Shown here: positions 24,319 to 33,722 of the stretch, piece by piece
How the letters are laid out: each line of letters starts with the position of its first letter
How positions within the stretch are numbered: position 1 is the first letter of the stretch
Assembly: GCF_004522095.1 (NCBI RefSeq)
Contig: NZ_SPUI01000003.1
Location: forward strand, 124,001 to 188,000
DNA from: Nocardioides sp. 503
GTDB taxonomy: Bacteria; Actinomycetota; Actinomycetes; Propionibacteriales; Nocardioidaceae
Reading direction: 5' to 3'
Length of the DNA: 64,000 nucleotides
Position numbers and translations under genes: made by a program
The notes under the pieces: model-generated
Seen by the model: the letters and a program-made list of their open reading frames with translations, nothing else
Database searches by the model: none
Told to the model about the DNA's origin: nothing

Positions 24319-25404
24319 ATGGACCCGACCACGCTGCTCGCCCTGATCGTCTGCCTCGCGGCGGGCGCGGGCCTGGGCTACGCCGCCGGCCTGCTGCGGG
24401 GCCGCGACCGGGCGCCGCACGAGGACCGCACGGTGGCGGCGCTCGACCAGCGCGCCGCCGACCAGGCCGTCGTCAAGGAGGGGTTGGAGCGGCTGCAGGA
24501 CCAGATGCGCGACCTGGAGCACAACCGGGTGGCGTGGCAGAGCCAGCTGCACCAGCAGGTCCTCGACATGCGCCAGTCCAACGACCTGCTGCGGCGCGAG
24601 ACCCAGTCGCTGTCGACGGCGCTGCGCAAGCCCCAGGTCCGAGGGCGATGGGGCGAGCTCCACCTGCGTCGCGCCGTCGAGCTGGCGGGGCTCGTCGACC
24701 GCTGCGACTTCTCCGAGCAGGTGCGCCTCGACGACGGCGCGCGCCGTCCCGACCTGGTCGTGCACCTCGTGGGCGGGCGTCAGCTGGTCGTCGACGCCAA
24801 GGTGCCGCTGGACGCCTACCTCGACGCCACCACCAGCGACGACGAGGACGTCCGCGACGGACACCTGGCCCGCCACGCGCGCCAGGTCCGCGCCCACGTG
24901 GACACCCTGGCGGGCAAGGCCTACTGGCGATCGCTCGCGGAGAGCCCGGAGTTCGTGGTGCTGTTCATGCCGGCCGAGTCGTTCCTCGCGGCCGCGCTCG
25001 AGGCCGACGGCGACCTGATCGACTACGCCGCCACGCGTCAGGTCGTGCTGGCCACCCCCACGACCCTCATCGCCCTGCTGCGCACGGTCGCCCACGGCTG
25101 GAGCCACGAGGCGCTGGCCGACCGGGCGCGCGAGATCCACCGCCTGGGTCGCGAGCTGCACACCCGCCTCGGCACCCTCGGCTCCCACGTCGACCAGCTC
25201 GGACGCTCGCTCAACGCCGCGGTCGGCCACTACAACCAGGCCGTCGGCTCGCTGGAGTCACGGGTGCTCGTGGCCGCCCGCCGGTTCACCGACCTGTCGG
25301 TCACCGACGAGGAGCTGCCGGCCCCGCGCGCCGTGGAGCTGCGCGCGGTCTCCCGGCGCGCCGCCCCGGATGAGCCGGAGGCGGACCATACGGTGGCCCT
25401 GTGA
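24319..25404 (+). CDS. rmuC: RmuC-family DNA recombination protein
   Basis: 361 residues. N-terminal membrane anchor (about 4-24), coiled coil (about 40-95) and the RmuC nuclease-like domain: VRGRWGELHLRRAVELAGL, RRPDLVVHL, LVVDAKVPLDAY (restriction-like Asp/Lys) and VVLFMPAESFLAAAL then VLATPTTLIALLRTVA. RmuC limits DNA inversions at repeats and is a predicted nuclease. The ATG at 24319 places the anchor at the N-terminus; the open frame extends upstream into xthA without similarity. Confidence 0.95.
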   Translation: MDPTTLLALIVCLAAGAGLGYAAGLLRGRDRAPHEDRTVAALDQRAADQAVVKEGLERLQDQMRDLEHNRVAWQSQLHQQVLDMRQSNDLLRRETQSLSTALRKPQVRGRWGELHLRRAVELAGLVDRCDFSEQVRLDDGARRPDLVVHLVGGRQLVVDAKVPLDAYLDATTSDDEDVRDGHLARHARQVRAHVDTLAGKAYWRSLAESPEFVVLFMPAESFLAAALEADGDLIDYAATRQVVLATPTTLIALLRTVAHGWSHEALADRAREIHRLGRELHTRLGTLGSHVDQLGRSLNAAVGHYNQAVGSLESRVLVAARRFTDLSVTDEELPAPRAVELRAVSRRAAPDEPEADHTVAL

Positions 25405-25423
25405 CCGCAGTGGCGAGAGTCTC

Positions 25424-25852
25424 GTGAGCCACGCCCCGACGCTCTGGGACGAGGGCCGACAGCCGGGCCGCGAGGTCGTCGCCCTCGGCGTCGCCGCCAC
25501 GCTCACGGCCGTCGTGCTCGACCTGCTCGTCGGCACCGGCATCGGCCTGTTCTTCGACCTCTGCTTCGTCGCGCTCTGCGTGGCGCTCGCGCTCAGCGTC
25601 CGCCCCGCCGACTTCTTCTCCGTCGGGGTGCTGCCTCCGCTGCTCATGGTCGGGGTGTTCGTGCTCCTCGGGATCAGCCGCCGCGACGTGCTCGGCCACC
25701 CCGAGGACGGCACGGTCCAGGCCGTCATCACCGGGCTGTCCGAGCACAGCGTCGCGCTCGTCGTCGGCTACCTGCTGTGCCTGGCGGTCCTCTTCATCCG
25801 CCAGCGGCGGCTCTCCCCCGCCGACGAGACCCGCAGCACCTCGCTGGGCTGA
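25424..25852 (+). CDS. DUF6542-like membrane protein
   Basis: 142 residues with four hydrophobic segments (about 15-37, 42-58, 65-85, 105-128) and the motif RPADFFSVGVLPPLLMVG. Matches, by recall, the DUF6542 proteins found next to ychF, ispH and xseA in mycobacteria and relatives; function unknown. The GTG at 25424 has GAGAG upstream. Convergent with the YciO/Sua5-type gene (26 bases between ends). Confidence 0.8.
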   Translation: MSHAPTLWDEGRQPGREVVALGVAATLTAVVLDLLVGTGIGLFFDLCFVALCVALALSVRPADFFSVGVLPPLLMVGVFVLLGISRRDVLGHPEDGTVQAVITGLSEHSVALVVGYLLCLAVLFIRQRRLSPADETRSTSLG

Positions 25853-25878
25853 CCCGCGGGCCCGCGTCCTGCGACGCG

Positions 25879-26499
25879 TCAGGCGAAGCGGTCCGGGTCG
25901 CCCGCGCCCCGGCGTACGACCTCCGGAGAGCCCGAGGACCAGTCGACGACGGTGGTCGGCTCGGAGGTGGTCTCGCCGGCCTCGATGACCAGGTCGACCT
26001 CGTGGTCGAGCTCCTCCTTGATCTCCCAGCCCATGGTGCGGGCCTCGGTCTCGCCGGGGAGGATCAGGGTGCTGGTGAGCAGCGGCTCGCCCAGCAGGTC
26101 CAGGAGCGCCTGGACGACCGTGTGGTCGGGGATGCGGACGCCGACGGTGCGCTTCTTGGGGTGCATCAACCGGCGCGGCACCTCGGGCATCGCCGGCAGG
26201 ATGAACGTGTAGGGCCCGGGCGTCGCCGCCCGGATCGCCCGGAACGCCGAGTTGTCGACGTGGACCAGCTGGCCGAGCTGCGAGAAGTCCTTGCAGACGA
26301 GCGTGAAGTGGTGCCGGTCGTCGAGCCCACGGATGCGCAGGATGCGGTCGCGTCCGTCGCGGTTGCCGATCCGGGAGCCCAGGGCGTAGCCGGAGTCGGT
26401 CGGGTAGGCGATGAGGGCGTCGTCGCGCAGGGCGTCCACGACCTGCTGCAGCAGCCGCGGCTGCGGGTTGTCGGGGTGGATGTCGACGAACCGGGCCAT
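25879..26499 (-). CDS. YciO/Sua5/YrdC-family protein (threonylcarbamoyl-AMP synthase-like)
   Basis: 206 residues. Core motifs DALIAYPTDSGYALGSRI, KDFSQLG, GPYTFILPAM, KKRTVGVRIPDH and a STLILPGE segment place it in the Sua5/YciO/YrdC fold that binds dsRNA/ATP. The length and the sequence after KRTVGVR resemble YciO more than TsaC, so an exact role in t6A37 tRNA modification is not assured. Single gene between converging and diverging neighbours; the start ATG at 26499 has no extension worth considering. Confidence 0.9.
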   Translation of the reverse strand: MARFVDIHPDNPQPRLLQQVVDALRDDALIAYPTDSGYALGSRIGNRDGRDRILRIRGLDDRHHFTLVCKDFSQLGQLVHVDNSAFRAIRAATPGPYTFILPAMPEVPRRLMHPKKRTVGVRIPDHTVVQALLDLLGEPLLTSTLILPGETEARTMGWEIKEELDHEVDLVIEAGETTSEPTTVVDWSSGSPEVVRRGAGDPDRFA

Positions 26500-26671
26500 G
26501 CCGCCACCCTACGACCTGCGCGGGACCCGGGGTTTCCCGCTGGGGACGCGCCGGGCCGTAGCATCGGCAGGGCTGATCCACAGCGTCGCCCCAGGCGCGC
26601 CGGGTACGAACGCCGGTACGCCCACCCGCGGCTGCGCGCCGCGGACCGACCGAGCACCTGAGAGCGAACCG

Positions 26672-27739
26672 ATGTCTGACCAGCACCTGCCCGACCAGCG
26701 CCCGAGCGCCGGCACCGTCGACCGTGAGCGGCCGAAGGTCACCTACGTCCTGCCCGTCTACAACGAGGCCGAGAACATCGCGGTCTTCCACCGCGCCCTG
26801 CTGCAGGCCACCGAGGTCCGCGCCGACGTCGACTTCGAGTACATCTACGTCGACGACGGCAGCCGCGACGACTCCCTCGCCCGGCTCCTCGAGCTGCGCG
26901 ACGCGGACACGCGCGTGACCGTGCTCGGCTTCTCGCGCAACTACGGCCACCAGATCGCGGTGACCGCCGGCCTGGACGCCGCCACGGACGCCGACGCGGT
27001 GATCGTCATGGACACCGACCTGCAGGACCCGCCCCCGGTCAGCGTCGAGATGATCGCGATGTGGGAGGACGGCGTCGACGTGGTCTACGCCCAGCGCCGC
27101 TCCCGCCAGGACTCGTTCTTCAAGCGCACCACCGCCTACGGGTTCTACTGGCTCCTCGACCGCCTCGCCGACATCGAGATCCCCCGCAACGTCGGTGACT
27201 TCCGGCTCATGGACCGCAAGGTCGTCGCCGAGGTCTCGCGCTACCGCGAGCACGAGCGCTTCCTGCGCGGGATCGTCGCGCACGTGGGCTTCCGCCAGGA
27301 GGCGCTGCTCTTCGACCGCGACCCGCGCCACGCCGGCGAGACGGGCTACCCCTTCCGCAAGATGGTCGCGTTCGCGGCCAACGGCATCCTGGGGTTCTCG
27401 ACGGCGCCGCTGCGCTGGATCTCCCGGCTCGGCTACGCCATCTCGATCATCAGCATCATGCTCGCGGCGTACGTCCTGGTGGTGCGGCTCTTCGTACCCG
27501 AGCAGGCCGTGCCCGGATGGGCGTTCCTGGGCGTGGGCATGTTCCTGCTGAGCGGGCTGCAGCTGATCATGATGGGCGTCATCGGGAGCTATCTCGGTCG
27601 CGTCTACGTCGAGACCCAGGACCGGCCGCTCTACTCGCTGGCGCTGGCCGCGCGCGGCGAGCGCGTCGGCGTCACGTCGCTGAGCTCGGCGCCGCGCGCC
27701 CGCGACCACGTCGCGGCCCGCCGGGACGGTGCGTCCTGA
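26672..27739 (+). CDS. Family-2 glycosyltransferase, GtrB/DPM1-like
   Basis: 355 residues. GT2 catalytic core (about 22-250): VTYVLPVYNEAENI, YIYVDDGSRDDSL, VIVMDTDLQDPP (DxD-type metal site) and the acceptor region FRLMDRKVVAEV. Two C-terminal membrane helices (about 268-288, 300-325) are typical of GtrB/YfdH enzymes that load glucose or another sugar onto undecaprenyl phosphate. The ATG at 26672 has GAGAGC upstream. It is followed immediately by a GtrA-type gene, its usual partner, so the pair likely makes and flips a polyprenyl-sugar donor for the cell wall. Confidence 0.92.
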   Translation: MSDQHLPDQRPSAGTVDRERPKVTYVLPVYNEAENIAVFHRALLQATEVRADVDFEYIYVDDGSRDDSLARLLELRDADTRVTVLGFSRNYGHQIAVTAGLDAATDADAVIVMDTDLQDPPPVSVEMIAMWEDGVDVVYAQRRSRQDSFFKRTTAYGFYWLLDRLADIEIPRNVGDFRLMDRKVVAEVSRYREHERFLRGIVAHVGFRQEALLFDRDPRHAGETGYPFRKMVAFAANGILGFSTAPLRWISRLGYAISIISIMLAAYVLVVRLFVPEQAVPGWAFLGVGMFLLSGLQLIMMGVIGSYLGRVYVETQDRPLYSLALAARGERVGVTSLSSAPRARDHVAARRDGAS

Positions 27740-27765
27740 GCGACCACACCCCCCGGCGCGGCGCC

Positions 27766-28203
27766 GTGCTGGCGCGCTTCGCGGGGGTCGGGGTCGCCAA
27801 CACGCTCATCGACGTCGTGCTGTTCATGCTGCTGCACGACCGCCTGGGCATCGTGGCGGCCAACTTCGTCTCGACGGTCGCCGGCATGACGTTCAGCTTC
27901 GTCGTCAACGGGCTGTTCACCTTCCGCGCCCAGCGGCTGACGCTGCGCCACGCGGTGCTCTTCCTGGCCACCAACGGCGTCACCCTGTGGGTGCTGCAAC
28001 CGCTGGTGATCCACGCGCTGCTGGCGCTGGCGCCCGGCGGCGAGGACCCCGGGGACCTGCTCGTCCTGGGCGTCAAGGTGGCCGCGATCGGCGTCAGCTT
28101 CGTGCTGAACTTCGTGGCCTACCGCTGGGTGGTGTGGCCGGCCGTCGGTCAGCCCGAGACGGCAAGCGACGCCGGGACGGTCAGCTCCGACCCGCGGCCT
28201 TGA
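27766..28203 (+). CDS. GtrA-family membrane protein
   Basis: About 145 residues, four membrane helices with the GtrA signature [19 protein letters not shown] and [23 protein letters not shown]-terminal [11 protein letters not shown] is also typical. GtrA proteins are thought to flip polyprenyl-linked sugars. The start is uncertain: GTG at 27766 is the first ordinary start in frame after the upstream stop; a CTG at 27736 overlapping that stop (CTGA) would add ten residues. The last 23 bases overlap the 3' end of ispH on the other strand. Confidence 0.88.
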   Translation: MLARFAGVGVANTLIDVVLFMLLHDRLGIVAANFVSTVAGMTFSFVVNGLFTFRAQRLTLRHAVLFLATNGVTLWVLQPLVIHALLALAPGGEDPGDLLVLGVKVAAIGVSFVLNFVAYRWVVWPAVGQPETASDAGTVSSDPRP

Positions 28204-29182
28204 GGTCGCGGCGCAGCTCCTTGGGGAGCGAGAAGATGAGCGACTCCTCGGCACTGTGCACGGCCTTGGCGTCGGGGTAGCCGCGCTCGGCGAGGTAGGC
28301 CAGCACGCCGTCGACCAGCGCCTCCGGGACGCTGGCGCCCGAGGTGACGCTGACGTTGCGCACGCCGTCGAGCCAGGCCTCGTCGATCTCGGAGGCGTCG
28401 TCGACGCGGTAGGAGGTCTTGGCGCCGGCCTCGAGGGCGACCTCGACGAGGCGCACGGAGTTGGAGGAGTTGCCCGAGCCGACCACGATCAGGAGGTCGG
28501 CGTCCTGAGCGATCTCCTTGACCGCCAGCTGGCGGTTCTGGGTGGCGTAGCAGATGTCGTCGCTGGGCGGGTCGAGCAGCAGCGGGAAGCGCTCGCGGAT
28601 CGCCGCGACCGTCTCGAGGGTCTCGTCGACCGACAGCGTGGTCTGCGACAGCCAGGCCACGCGGGCCGGGTCGCGCACGACGATGCCGGCGACGTCGGCG
28701 GGGCTCTGCACGAGCTGGATGTGGTCGGGCGCCTCGCCGGCGGTCCCCTCGACCTCCTCGTGGCCCTCGTGGCCGATCAGCAGGATGTCGTAGTCGTCGT
28801 CGGCGAAGCGACGCGCCTCGTGGTGGACCTTGGTGACCAACGGGCAGGTCGCGTCGATCGTCTTGAGCTCGCGCGCCTCGGCCTGGCGGTGCACCTCCGG
28901 GGAGACCCCGTGGGCGGAGAACACCACGGTCTGGCCGGCCGGCACCTCGTCGAGCTCCTCGACGAAGACCGCACCGCGTGCCTCCAGGTCGGCCACGACG
29001 TGCTTGTTGTGGACGATCTGCTTGCGGACGTAGACGGGCGAGCCGTAGAGGTCCAGCGCCTTCTCGACCGTCACGACCGCCCGGTCCACCCCGGCGCAGT
29101 AGCCGCGCGGGGCCGCGAGCAGGACCGCCTTGTCGGCGTCCTCGGGCGAGAGCAGGCGCGGCGTGCCCAGGTCGATCGTCAT
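28181..29182 (-). CDS. ispH: 4-hydroxy-3-methylbut-2-enyl diphosphate reductase
   Basis: 333 residues. The three iron-sulfur cysteines are C29 ([11 protein letters not shown]), C113 ([11 protein letters not shown]) and C211 ([10 protein letters not shown]); the catalytic Glu/Thr region ([22 protein letters not shown]) and GSGNSSNS substrate loop are intact. It performs the last step of the MEP pathway, giving IPP and DMAPP. Divergent from xseA, the same neighbourhood as in mycobacteria. TAGACT at 29189-29194 suggests a leaderless transcript. Confidence 0.97.
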   Translation of the reverse strand: MTIDLGTPRLLSPEDADKAVLLAAPRGYCAGVDRAVVTVEKALDLYGSPVYVRKQIVHNKHVVADLEARGAVFVEELDEVPAGQTVVFSAHGVSPEVHRQAEARELKTIDATCPLVTKVHHEARRFADDDYDILLIGHEGHEEVEGTAGEAPDHIQLVQSPADVAGIVVRDPARVAWLSQTTLSVDETLETVAAIRERFPLLLDPPSDDICYATQNRQLAVKEIAQDADLLIVVGSGNSSNSVRLVEVALEAGAKTSYRVDDASEIDEAWLDGVRNVSVTSGASVPEALVDGVLAYLAERGYPDAKAVHSAEESLIFSLPKELRRDLKAAGRS

Positions 29183-29188
29183 GGCTCC

Positions 29189-29194
29189 AGTCTA
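29189..29194 (-). promoter_or_regulatory. TANNNT -10 box for leaderless ispH mRNA
   Basis: Minus-strand TAGACT ends six bases before the ATG at 29182. Confidence 0.5.
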
Positions 29195-29237
29195 CGGGCG
29201 GGCCGAGGCTGCGCCGATTCCTGTGGGTGCCATCACC

Positions 29238-29243
29238 TAGGGT
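29238..29243 (+). promoter_or_regulatory. TANNNT -10 box for leaderless xseA mRNA
   Basis: TAGGGT ends seven bases before the ATG at 29251. With the ispH box it forms a compact divergent promoter pair in a 68-base gap. Confidence 0.5.
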
Positions 29244-29250
29244 CGCGGGC

Positions 29251-30501
29251 ATGGCTCTGGAGACGTCCGCGCAGTCGCCGGCGCCCGTACGCCAGATCGC
29301 CAACGCCGTCGCAGGGTGGATCGACCGGTTGGGGCCGGTGTGGGTCGAGGGGCAGGTGGCGCAGGTCAGCCGCCGCCCCGGGGTCGGGACGGTGTTCATG
29401 ACGCTGCGCGACTCGGTGGCCGACGTGTCGGTGCCCGTGACGTGCTCGCGGCAGATGTTCGACGGCCTCAACCCGCCCCTGGTCGAGGGCGCGAGCGTGG
29501 TCATCAACGCCAAGCCGTCCTACTACGCCAACCGCGGCACGCTGTCCCTCTACGCGCGCGAGATCAAGATGGTCGGGCTCGGCGAGCTGCTGGCCCGGCT
29601 CGAGCAACGTCGTCAGCTGCTCGCCGCCGAGGGCCTGTTCGCCCAGGAGCTCAAGCGCCGCCTGCCGTTCCTGCCGGGCAAGGTCGGTCTGGTCACGGCG
29701 CCCAACAGCGCGGCCGAGCGGGACGTGCTCGACAACGCGCAGCGCCGGTGGCCGGCGGTCGCCTTCGAGGTCGTCCACGCGGCCATGCAGGGCACCCGCG
29801 CGGCCGCCGAGGTCATGGAGGCCGTCGCGCGGCTGGACCGTGACCCCACCGTCGACGTGATCGTCATCGCCCGCGGCGGCGGCGCGGTGGAGGACCTGCT
29901 GCCGTTCAGCGACGAGGGCCTGATCCGGGCCGTGGCGCGGGTGCGGACCCCGGTGGTCTCCGCGATCGGGCACGAGCCCGACTCGCCGCTGCTCGACCTG
30001 GTCGCCGACGTGCGCGCCTCCACGCCGACCGACGCCGCCAAGCTGGTCGTCCCCGACGTCCACCAGGAGGTGGCGGGCCTCGGGCAGGCGCGGCTGCGGA
30101 TGCGCCAGACCGTGCGCACACGCGTCGACCACGAGCAGCACCGCCTCGACGCGCTGCGCGGGCGCCCGGCGCTGGCCGACCCCCGCTCGCTCATCGACGA
30201 CCGCGGGGCCGAGCTGGCCGCCCTGCTCGAGCGCAGCCGCCGCACCCTGCGCCACGCCCTGGACCGCGCCGCCGACGACATCGGCCACCAGCGGGCCCGC
30301 GCCCGCGCCCTCTCGCCCCTGGCGACCCTCGAGCGCGGCTACGCCGTGCTGCAGGACGCGGACGGCCACGTCGTGACCTCCCTCGACGCGGTCTCCCCCG
30401 GCGCCTCCGTCAGCGTCCGCGTGGCCGACGGCCGCATCGCCGCCACCGTCGACTCGACCACCCCCGACCCCGTCCCGCACGAGGAAGAAGAGCCCGCATG
30501 A
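29251..30501 (+). CDS. xseA: Exodeoxyribonuclease VII large subunit
   Basis: 416 residues. N-terminal OB-fold (about 12-110; [17 protein letters not shown]) binds single-stranded DNA; the catalytic domain has [17 protein letters not shown], the [20 protein letters not shown] motif and [27 protein letters not shown]; a long coiled coil follows (about 275-365), then a small C-terminal domain ([13 protein letters not shown]). The ATG at 29251 fits the family; the frame extends upstream antisense to ispH. The stop overlaps xseB as ATGA. Confidence 0.96.
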   Translation: MALETSAQSPAPVRQIANAVAGWIDRLGPVWVEGQVAQVSRRPGVGTVFMTLRDSVADVSVPVTCSRQMFDGLNPPLVEGASVVINAKPSYYANRGTLSLYAREIKMVGLGELLARLEQRRQLLAAEGLFAQELKRRLPFLPGKVGLVTAPNSAAERDVLDNAQRRWPAVAFEVVHAAMQGTRAAAEVMEAVARLDRDPTVDVIVIARGGGAVEDLLPFSDEGLIRAVARVRTPVVSAIGHEPDSPLLDLVADVRASTPTDAAKLVVPDVHQEVAGLGQARLRMRQTVRTRVDHEQHRLDALRGRPALADPRSLIDDRGAELAALLERSRRTLRHALDRAADDIGHQRARARALSPLATLERGYAVLQDADGHVVTSLDAVSPGASVSVRVADGRIAATVDSTTPDPVPHEEEEPA

Positions 30502-30698
30502 CCGACGCCACGCCCTCCTACGAAGCCGCCCGCGAGGAGCTGCTCGACGTCGTACGCCGCCTCGAGACCGGCGGCACCACGCTGGAGGAGTCGCTGGCCC
30601 TCTGGGAGCGCGGCGAGCAGCTCGCCACGATCTGCCAGGAGTGGCTCGACGGCGCCCGCAAGCGCCTCGACGAGGTCCTCGACGCCGAGGAAGGCTGA
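30498..30698 (+). CDS. xseB: Exodeoxyribonuclease VII small subunit
   Basis: 66 residues. [21 protein letters not shown], then [22 protein letters not shown] is the XseB helical hairpin that coats the XseA coiled coil. It overlaps xseA by four bases, ensuring co-translation; several XseB copies bind each XseA. Convergent with the DUF4245 gene, seven bases apart. Confidence 0.95.
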   Translation: MTDATPSYEAAREELLDVVRRLETGGTTLEESLALWERGEQLATICQEWLDGARKRLDEVLDAEEG

Positions 30699-30705
30699 GC
30701 TCGGC

Positions 30706-31260
30706 TCAGCCCAGCGGGTCGGTGGTCAGCGACTCGAGCAGCAGCCGCAGGTCGGCCTCGCTGGCCGAGCCGTAGACCAGCAGGGTGTCCTCGCCGAGCT
30801 CGGTGGCGTAGGCCAGGTCGCCACCCTCGTCGGAGTAGCTCTCCCAGGCGGTCGCGATCGGGCTGTCGAAGTCGACCGGGTCCTCCTCGGCGGCGTCCTC
30901 GTCGACGTACGTCGCCAGCAGGTCGTCCAAGCCCTCGTCCTCCTGCCGCACCCCGACGAAGGTGCCGGCGTCGGTGAGGATCGAGAGGCCGAACGCGGGC
31001 CGGTCGCCCGGGGTGAAGGCGACGTTGGTGGCCTTCCAGCCCTCGGGGAGCGTCGGCGGGTAGGCGACCTCGAGGCCGGCGTCCTGCACCAGCTCGACGG
31101 TCTCGAGGTAGTCGACGGCCTCGGGCTCGATCTCCGGGTTGTCCCGGGTCACCGCCCGGAACACCACGAACGCGGTGACGGCGAGCACGGTGACCACCAG
31201 CGAGGCGATCAGCCCGTTGGCCGTCCGGGCGTACCGGGCCGGCTTCTCGCTGTCGCTCAC
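30706..31260 (-). CDS. DUF4245-like membrane-anchored protein
   Basis: 184 residues. A short basic cytoplasmic N-terminus, one membrane segment (about 15-35), then an external domain with LPEGWKATNVAFTPGDRPAFGLSIL and an acidic loop. This matches, by recall, the DUF4245 family that sits between exonuclease VII and glpX in many actinobacteria; function unknown. The GTG at 31260 directly precedes the anchor. It is divergent from the SLC13-like permease, 33 bases apart. Confidence 0.85.
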   Translation of the reverse strand: MSDSEKPARYARTANGLIASLVVTVLAVTAFVVFRAVTRDNPEIEPEAVDYLETVELVQDAGLEVAYPPTLPEGWKATNVAFTPGDRPAFGLSILTDAGTFVGVRQEDEGLDDLLATYVDEDAAEEDPVDFDSPIATAWESYSDEGGDLAYATELGEDTLLVYGSASEADLRLLLESLTTDPLG

Positions 31261-31281
31261 GGGCCCATCCTCACAGGTGGG

Positions 31282-31287
31282 TAGATT
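31282..31287 (+). promoter_or_regulatory. TANNNT -10 box for leaderless permease mRNA
   Basis: TAGATT ends six bases before the GTG at 31294, in the 33-base gap between divergent genes. Confidence 0.5.
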
Positions 31288-31293
31288 GCCCGG

Positions 31294-32550
31294 GTGCCGA
31301 CCCTCGCCCACCTGGTCGCCGAGGTGGTCGCGGTCGCAGCCCTCCTCGCGCTCCTCGTCACGGCCTACCGGCACCCCTCCGGACGGGTGGAGGCGGCGGT
31401 CTCGGTGCTCGCGGCCGGGGCGGCCCTCGCCACCGGCCTGGTCTCCCTCGACCACGCCGGCGACGCCGTCCGTCAGCTCGCGCCGGTGGTCGCCTTCCTC
31501 GCCACGATCCTGGTGGTCTCCGACGTCTGCGCCCGAGCGGGGCTCTTCGCGGCGGCAGGGCGCCTGCTGCGCCCGGGACCCGGCCGGCCCCACGCCCCGC
31601 GGCGGCTCTTCACCGCCGCCTTCCTGGTCGCGGCCGCCGTCACGGCGGTGCTGAGCCTCGACGCCACCGTCGTGCTGCTCACCCCGGTCGTCGTCGGCGC
31701 CGCGGTCGCAGCCGGCACCTCGACCGGCCCGGGCGCCTACGCGTGCCTGCGCATGGCCAACTCCGCCTCGCTGCTGCTGCCGGTCTCCAACCTCACCAAC
31801 CTCCTGGCCACGCCGCACCTCGACCTGACCTTCGCCGGGTTCGCCGTCACGATGGCGCCCGTGCTGGTGGCGGTCCTGGCCGTCGAGTACGTCGTCCTCC
31901 GGTTCGTCTTCCGCCGCGAGCTCGGCGCGCCGCCGGCCGACCGCGGCGACGTGGCGACGCCCGCCGTGGAGCCGGTGCCTGTGGCGGTGGTGGCGCTGAT
32001 GCTGGTCGGCTTCGCGGCGACCTCGCCGCTGGGCGTGGAGCCGTTCGTGGTCTCGACCGCAGCGGCGCTCGTGCTCGTCGGCTGGGCCCGTCACCGTCGG
32101 CTGTTGGTCGCGCGCGACGTCGTCGGCGCCGCCCACCCGGGCTTCGCCTGCTTCGTGCTCGCGCTGGGCGTGGTGGTCGCAGCGATCTCGGAGGGCTTCC
32201 TGGGCGACCTCGTGGAGCGGGTGCTGCCGGGCTCGACGGCGCTGGGGGCCCTCGCCCTGATCGCCCTGCTGGCCACGGTGCTCGCCAACCTGCTGACGAA
32301 CCTGTCGGCCACGCTGCTGCTCGTCCCGCTCCTGGCGCCGCTCGGCGACACGGCCGTGCTCGCCGCCCTGCTCGGCCTCAACATCGGCGCCGGGCTCACC
32401 TACAGCGGCTCGTTGGCCAACCTGCTCTGGGCGCGTCACCTCGGCAGGTACGGCGAAAGGCCCGGCCTGGGCCGCTTCCACCTGGTGTCGTTCGTGGTGA
32501 CGCCGCTCAGCCTCGCCGCCGCAGTCACGGCCCTTTGGCTGGTCACCTAG
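31294..32550 (+). CDS. SLC13/ArsB-type membrane permease
   Basis: 418 residues, about 11 membrane helices. The two pseudo-symmetric hairpins are visible as MANSASLLLPVSNLTNLLA and LANLLTNLSATLLLVPLL, followed by LNIGAGLTYSGSLANLLWA. This is the ion-transporter superfamily that includes ArsB and NhaD. No arsenic-resistance genes are nearby, so the substrate (arsenite, a carboxylate or Na+) cannot be told. The GTG at 31294 fits a leaderless transcript. A molybdate operon begins 24 bases downstream, so read-through is possible. Confidence 0.85.
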   Translation: MPTLAHLVAEVVAVAALLALLVTAYRHPSGRVEAAVSVLAAGAALATGLVSLDHAGDAVRQLAPVVAFLATILVVSDVCARAGLFAAAGRLLRPGPGRPHAPRRLFTAAFLVAAAVTAVLSLDATVVLLTPVVVGAAVAAGTSTGPGAYACLRMANSASLLLPVSNLTNLLATPHLDLTFAGFAVTMAPVLVAVLAVEYVVLRFVFRRELGAPPADRGDVATPAVEPVPVAVVALMLVGFAATSPLGVEPFVVSTAAALVLVGWARHRRLLVARDVVGAAHPGFACFVLALGVVVAAISEGFLGDLVERVLPGSTALGALALIALLATVLANLLTNLSATLLLVPLLAPLGDTAVLAALLGLNIGAGLTYSGSLANLLWARHLGRYGERPGLGRFHLVSFVVTPLSLAAAVTALWLVT

Positions 32551-32574
32551 CCGCACCTGCGGCAGACTGGCCGC

Positions 32575-32970
32575 GTGAGCACCTACCGAGTTGCGGAGGC
32601 CGCCGAGATCCTCGGTGTCAGCGACGACACCCTGCGACGCTGGGTGGACGCCGGCCGCGTCGCCGCCTCCACCGCCGACGGCCGCGCCGTCATCGCCGGC
32701 ACCGACCTCGCGGTCCTCGCCGAGTCGCTCGCCGACTCCCGCGACCCCGACCCTGCCCGCGCCTCCGCCGTCAGCGCCCGCAACCGGCTCACCGGCATCG
32801 TCGTCCGGGTCAAGAAGGACGCCGTCATGGCGCAGGTCGACCTGATCTGCGGGCCCTACCGGATCGTCTCGCTGATGAGCTCCGAGGCGGCCGACGACCT
32901 CGGGCTCGAGCCGGGCGTGCGCGCCGTCGCCTCGGTGAAGTCCACCAACGTCGTCGTGGAGCGTCCCTGA
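32575..32970 (+). CDS. HTH-TOBE (Mop) molybdate-responsive regulator
   Basis: 131 residues. An N-terminal MerR/excisionase-like helix-turn-helix (YRVAEAAEILGVSDDTLRRWVDAG) is joined by a linker to a single TOBE/Mop domain (about 65-131; SARNRLTGIVVRVKKDAVMAQV). Mop domains bind molybdate or tungstate as oligomers. It starts a four-gene molybdate operon and overlaps modA by one base, so it probably controls the operon in response to molybdate, as ModE does in E. coli but with a different HTH. This is an inference from domains and position. Confidence 0.88.
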   Translation: MSTYRVAEAAEILGVSDDTLRRWVDAGRVAASTADGRAVIAGTDLAVLAESLADSRDPDPARASAVSARNRLTGIVVRVKKDAVMAQVDLICGPYRIVSLMSSEAADDLGLEPGVRAVASVKSTNVVVERP

Positions 32971-33722
32971 TGAAGCCCCTTCCCCTCCTGTTGACCCTCG
33001 CCCTCCTGCTCCCGCTCGCCGCCTGCGGCGACGACGACGAGGGGGGTGACGGGGGCACGACGATCACCGTGCTCGCCGCTGCCTCGCTCACCGAGACCTT
33101 CACCGCCCTGGCCGACGAGTTCGAGGCCGACCACGACGGCGTCACGGTCAGGCTGGCCTTCGACTCCTCGGCCACCCTCGCCGAGCAGGCGGTCGGGGGC
33201 GCCCCCGCCGACGTGCTGGCCACGGCCGACACCAAGACCATGACCAGCGCCACCGACGTCCTGGCCGCCGACCCGGAGGTCTTCGCGACCAACACGATGG
33301 TGCTCGTCACCCCCGCCGACAACCCGGCGGGCGTCACCTCCTATGACGACCTCGCGGCCGGCGACGTCACCTACGTGGTCTGCGTCGAGACCGCGCCCTG
33401 CGGCAAGGTCGCGGCCGCCCTCCGCACGAGCACCGGGCTGGACGCCGAGCCGGCCAGCCTCGAGGTCGACGTCAAGGCGGTGCTGGCCAAGGTCGTCAGC
33501 GGGGAGGCCGACGCCGGCCTGGTCTACGCCTCCGACGCGGTGGCCGCCGGCGCGGACGTGAGGACGTTCGAGATCCCGGGCGCCGACGCGCAGGTCACGA
33601 CGTACCCGATCGCGCCGCTCGAGCAGTCGCAGGACGCCGACCTCGCTCAGGAGTTCGTCGACCTGGTGCTCTCCGACGCAGGGCAGCAGGTGCTCGAGGA
33701 CGCGGGCTTCGGGGCGCCGTGA
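32970..33722 (+). CDS. modA: Molybdate ABC transporter substrate-binding lipoprotein
   Basis: 250 residues. Lipoprotein signal with lipobox LAAC at about 16-19, an acidic linker, then the ModA fold: TVLAAASLTETFTALADEF, FDSSATLAEQ, GAPADVLATAD, NTMVLVTPADNP and ADAGLVYASDAVAAG. The Ser and Ala/Tyr positions that bind the oxyanion appear present. Captures molybdate/tungstate at the outer face of the membrane. The stop overlaps modB as GTGA. Confidence 0.95.
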   Translation: MKPLPLLLTLALLLPLAACGDDDEGGDGGTTITVLAAASLTETFTALADEFEADHDGVTVRLAFDSSATLAEQAVGGAPADVLATADTKTMTSATDVLAADPEVFATNTMVLVTPADNPAGVTSYDDLAAGDVTYVVCVETAPCGKVAAALRTSTGLDAEPASLEVDVKAVLAKVVSGEADAGLVYASDAVAAGADVRTFEIPGADAQVTTYPIAPLEQSQDADLAQEFVDLVLSDAGQQVLEDAGFGAP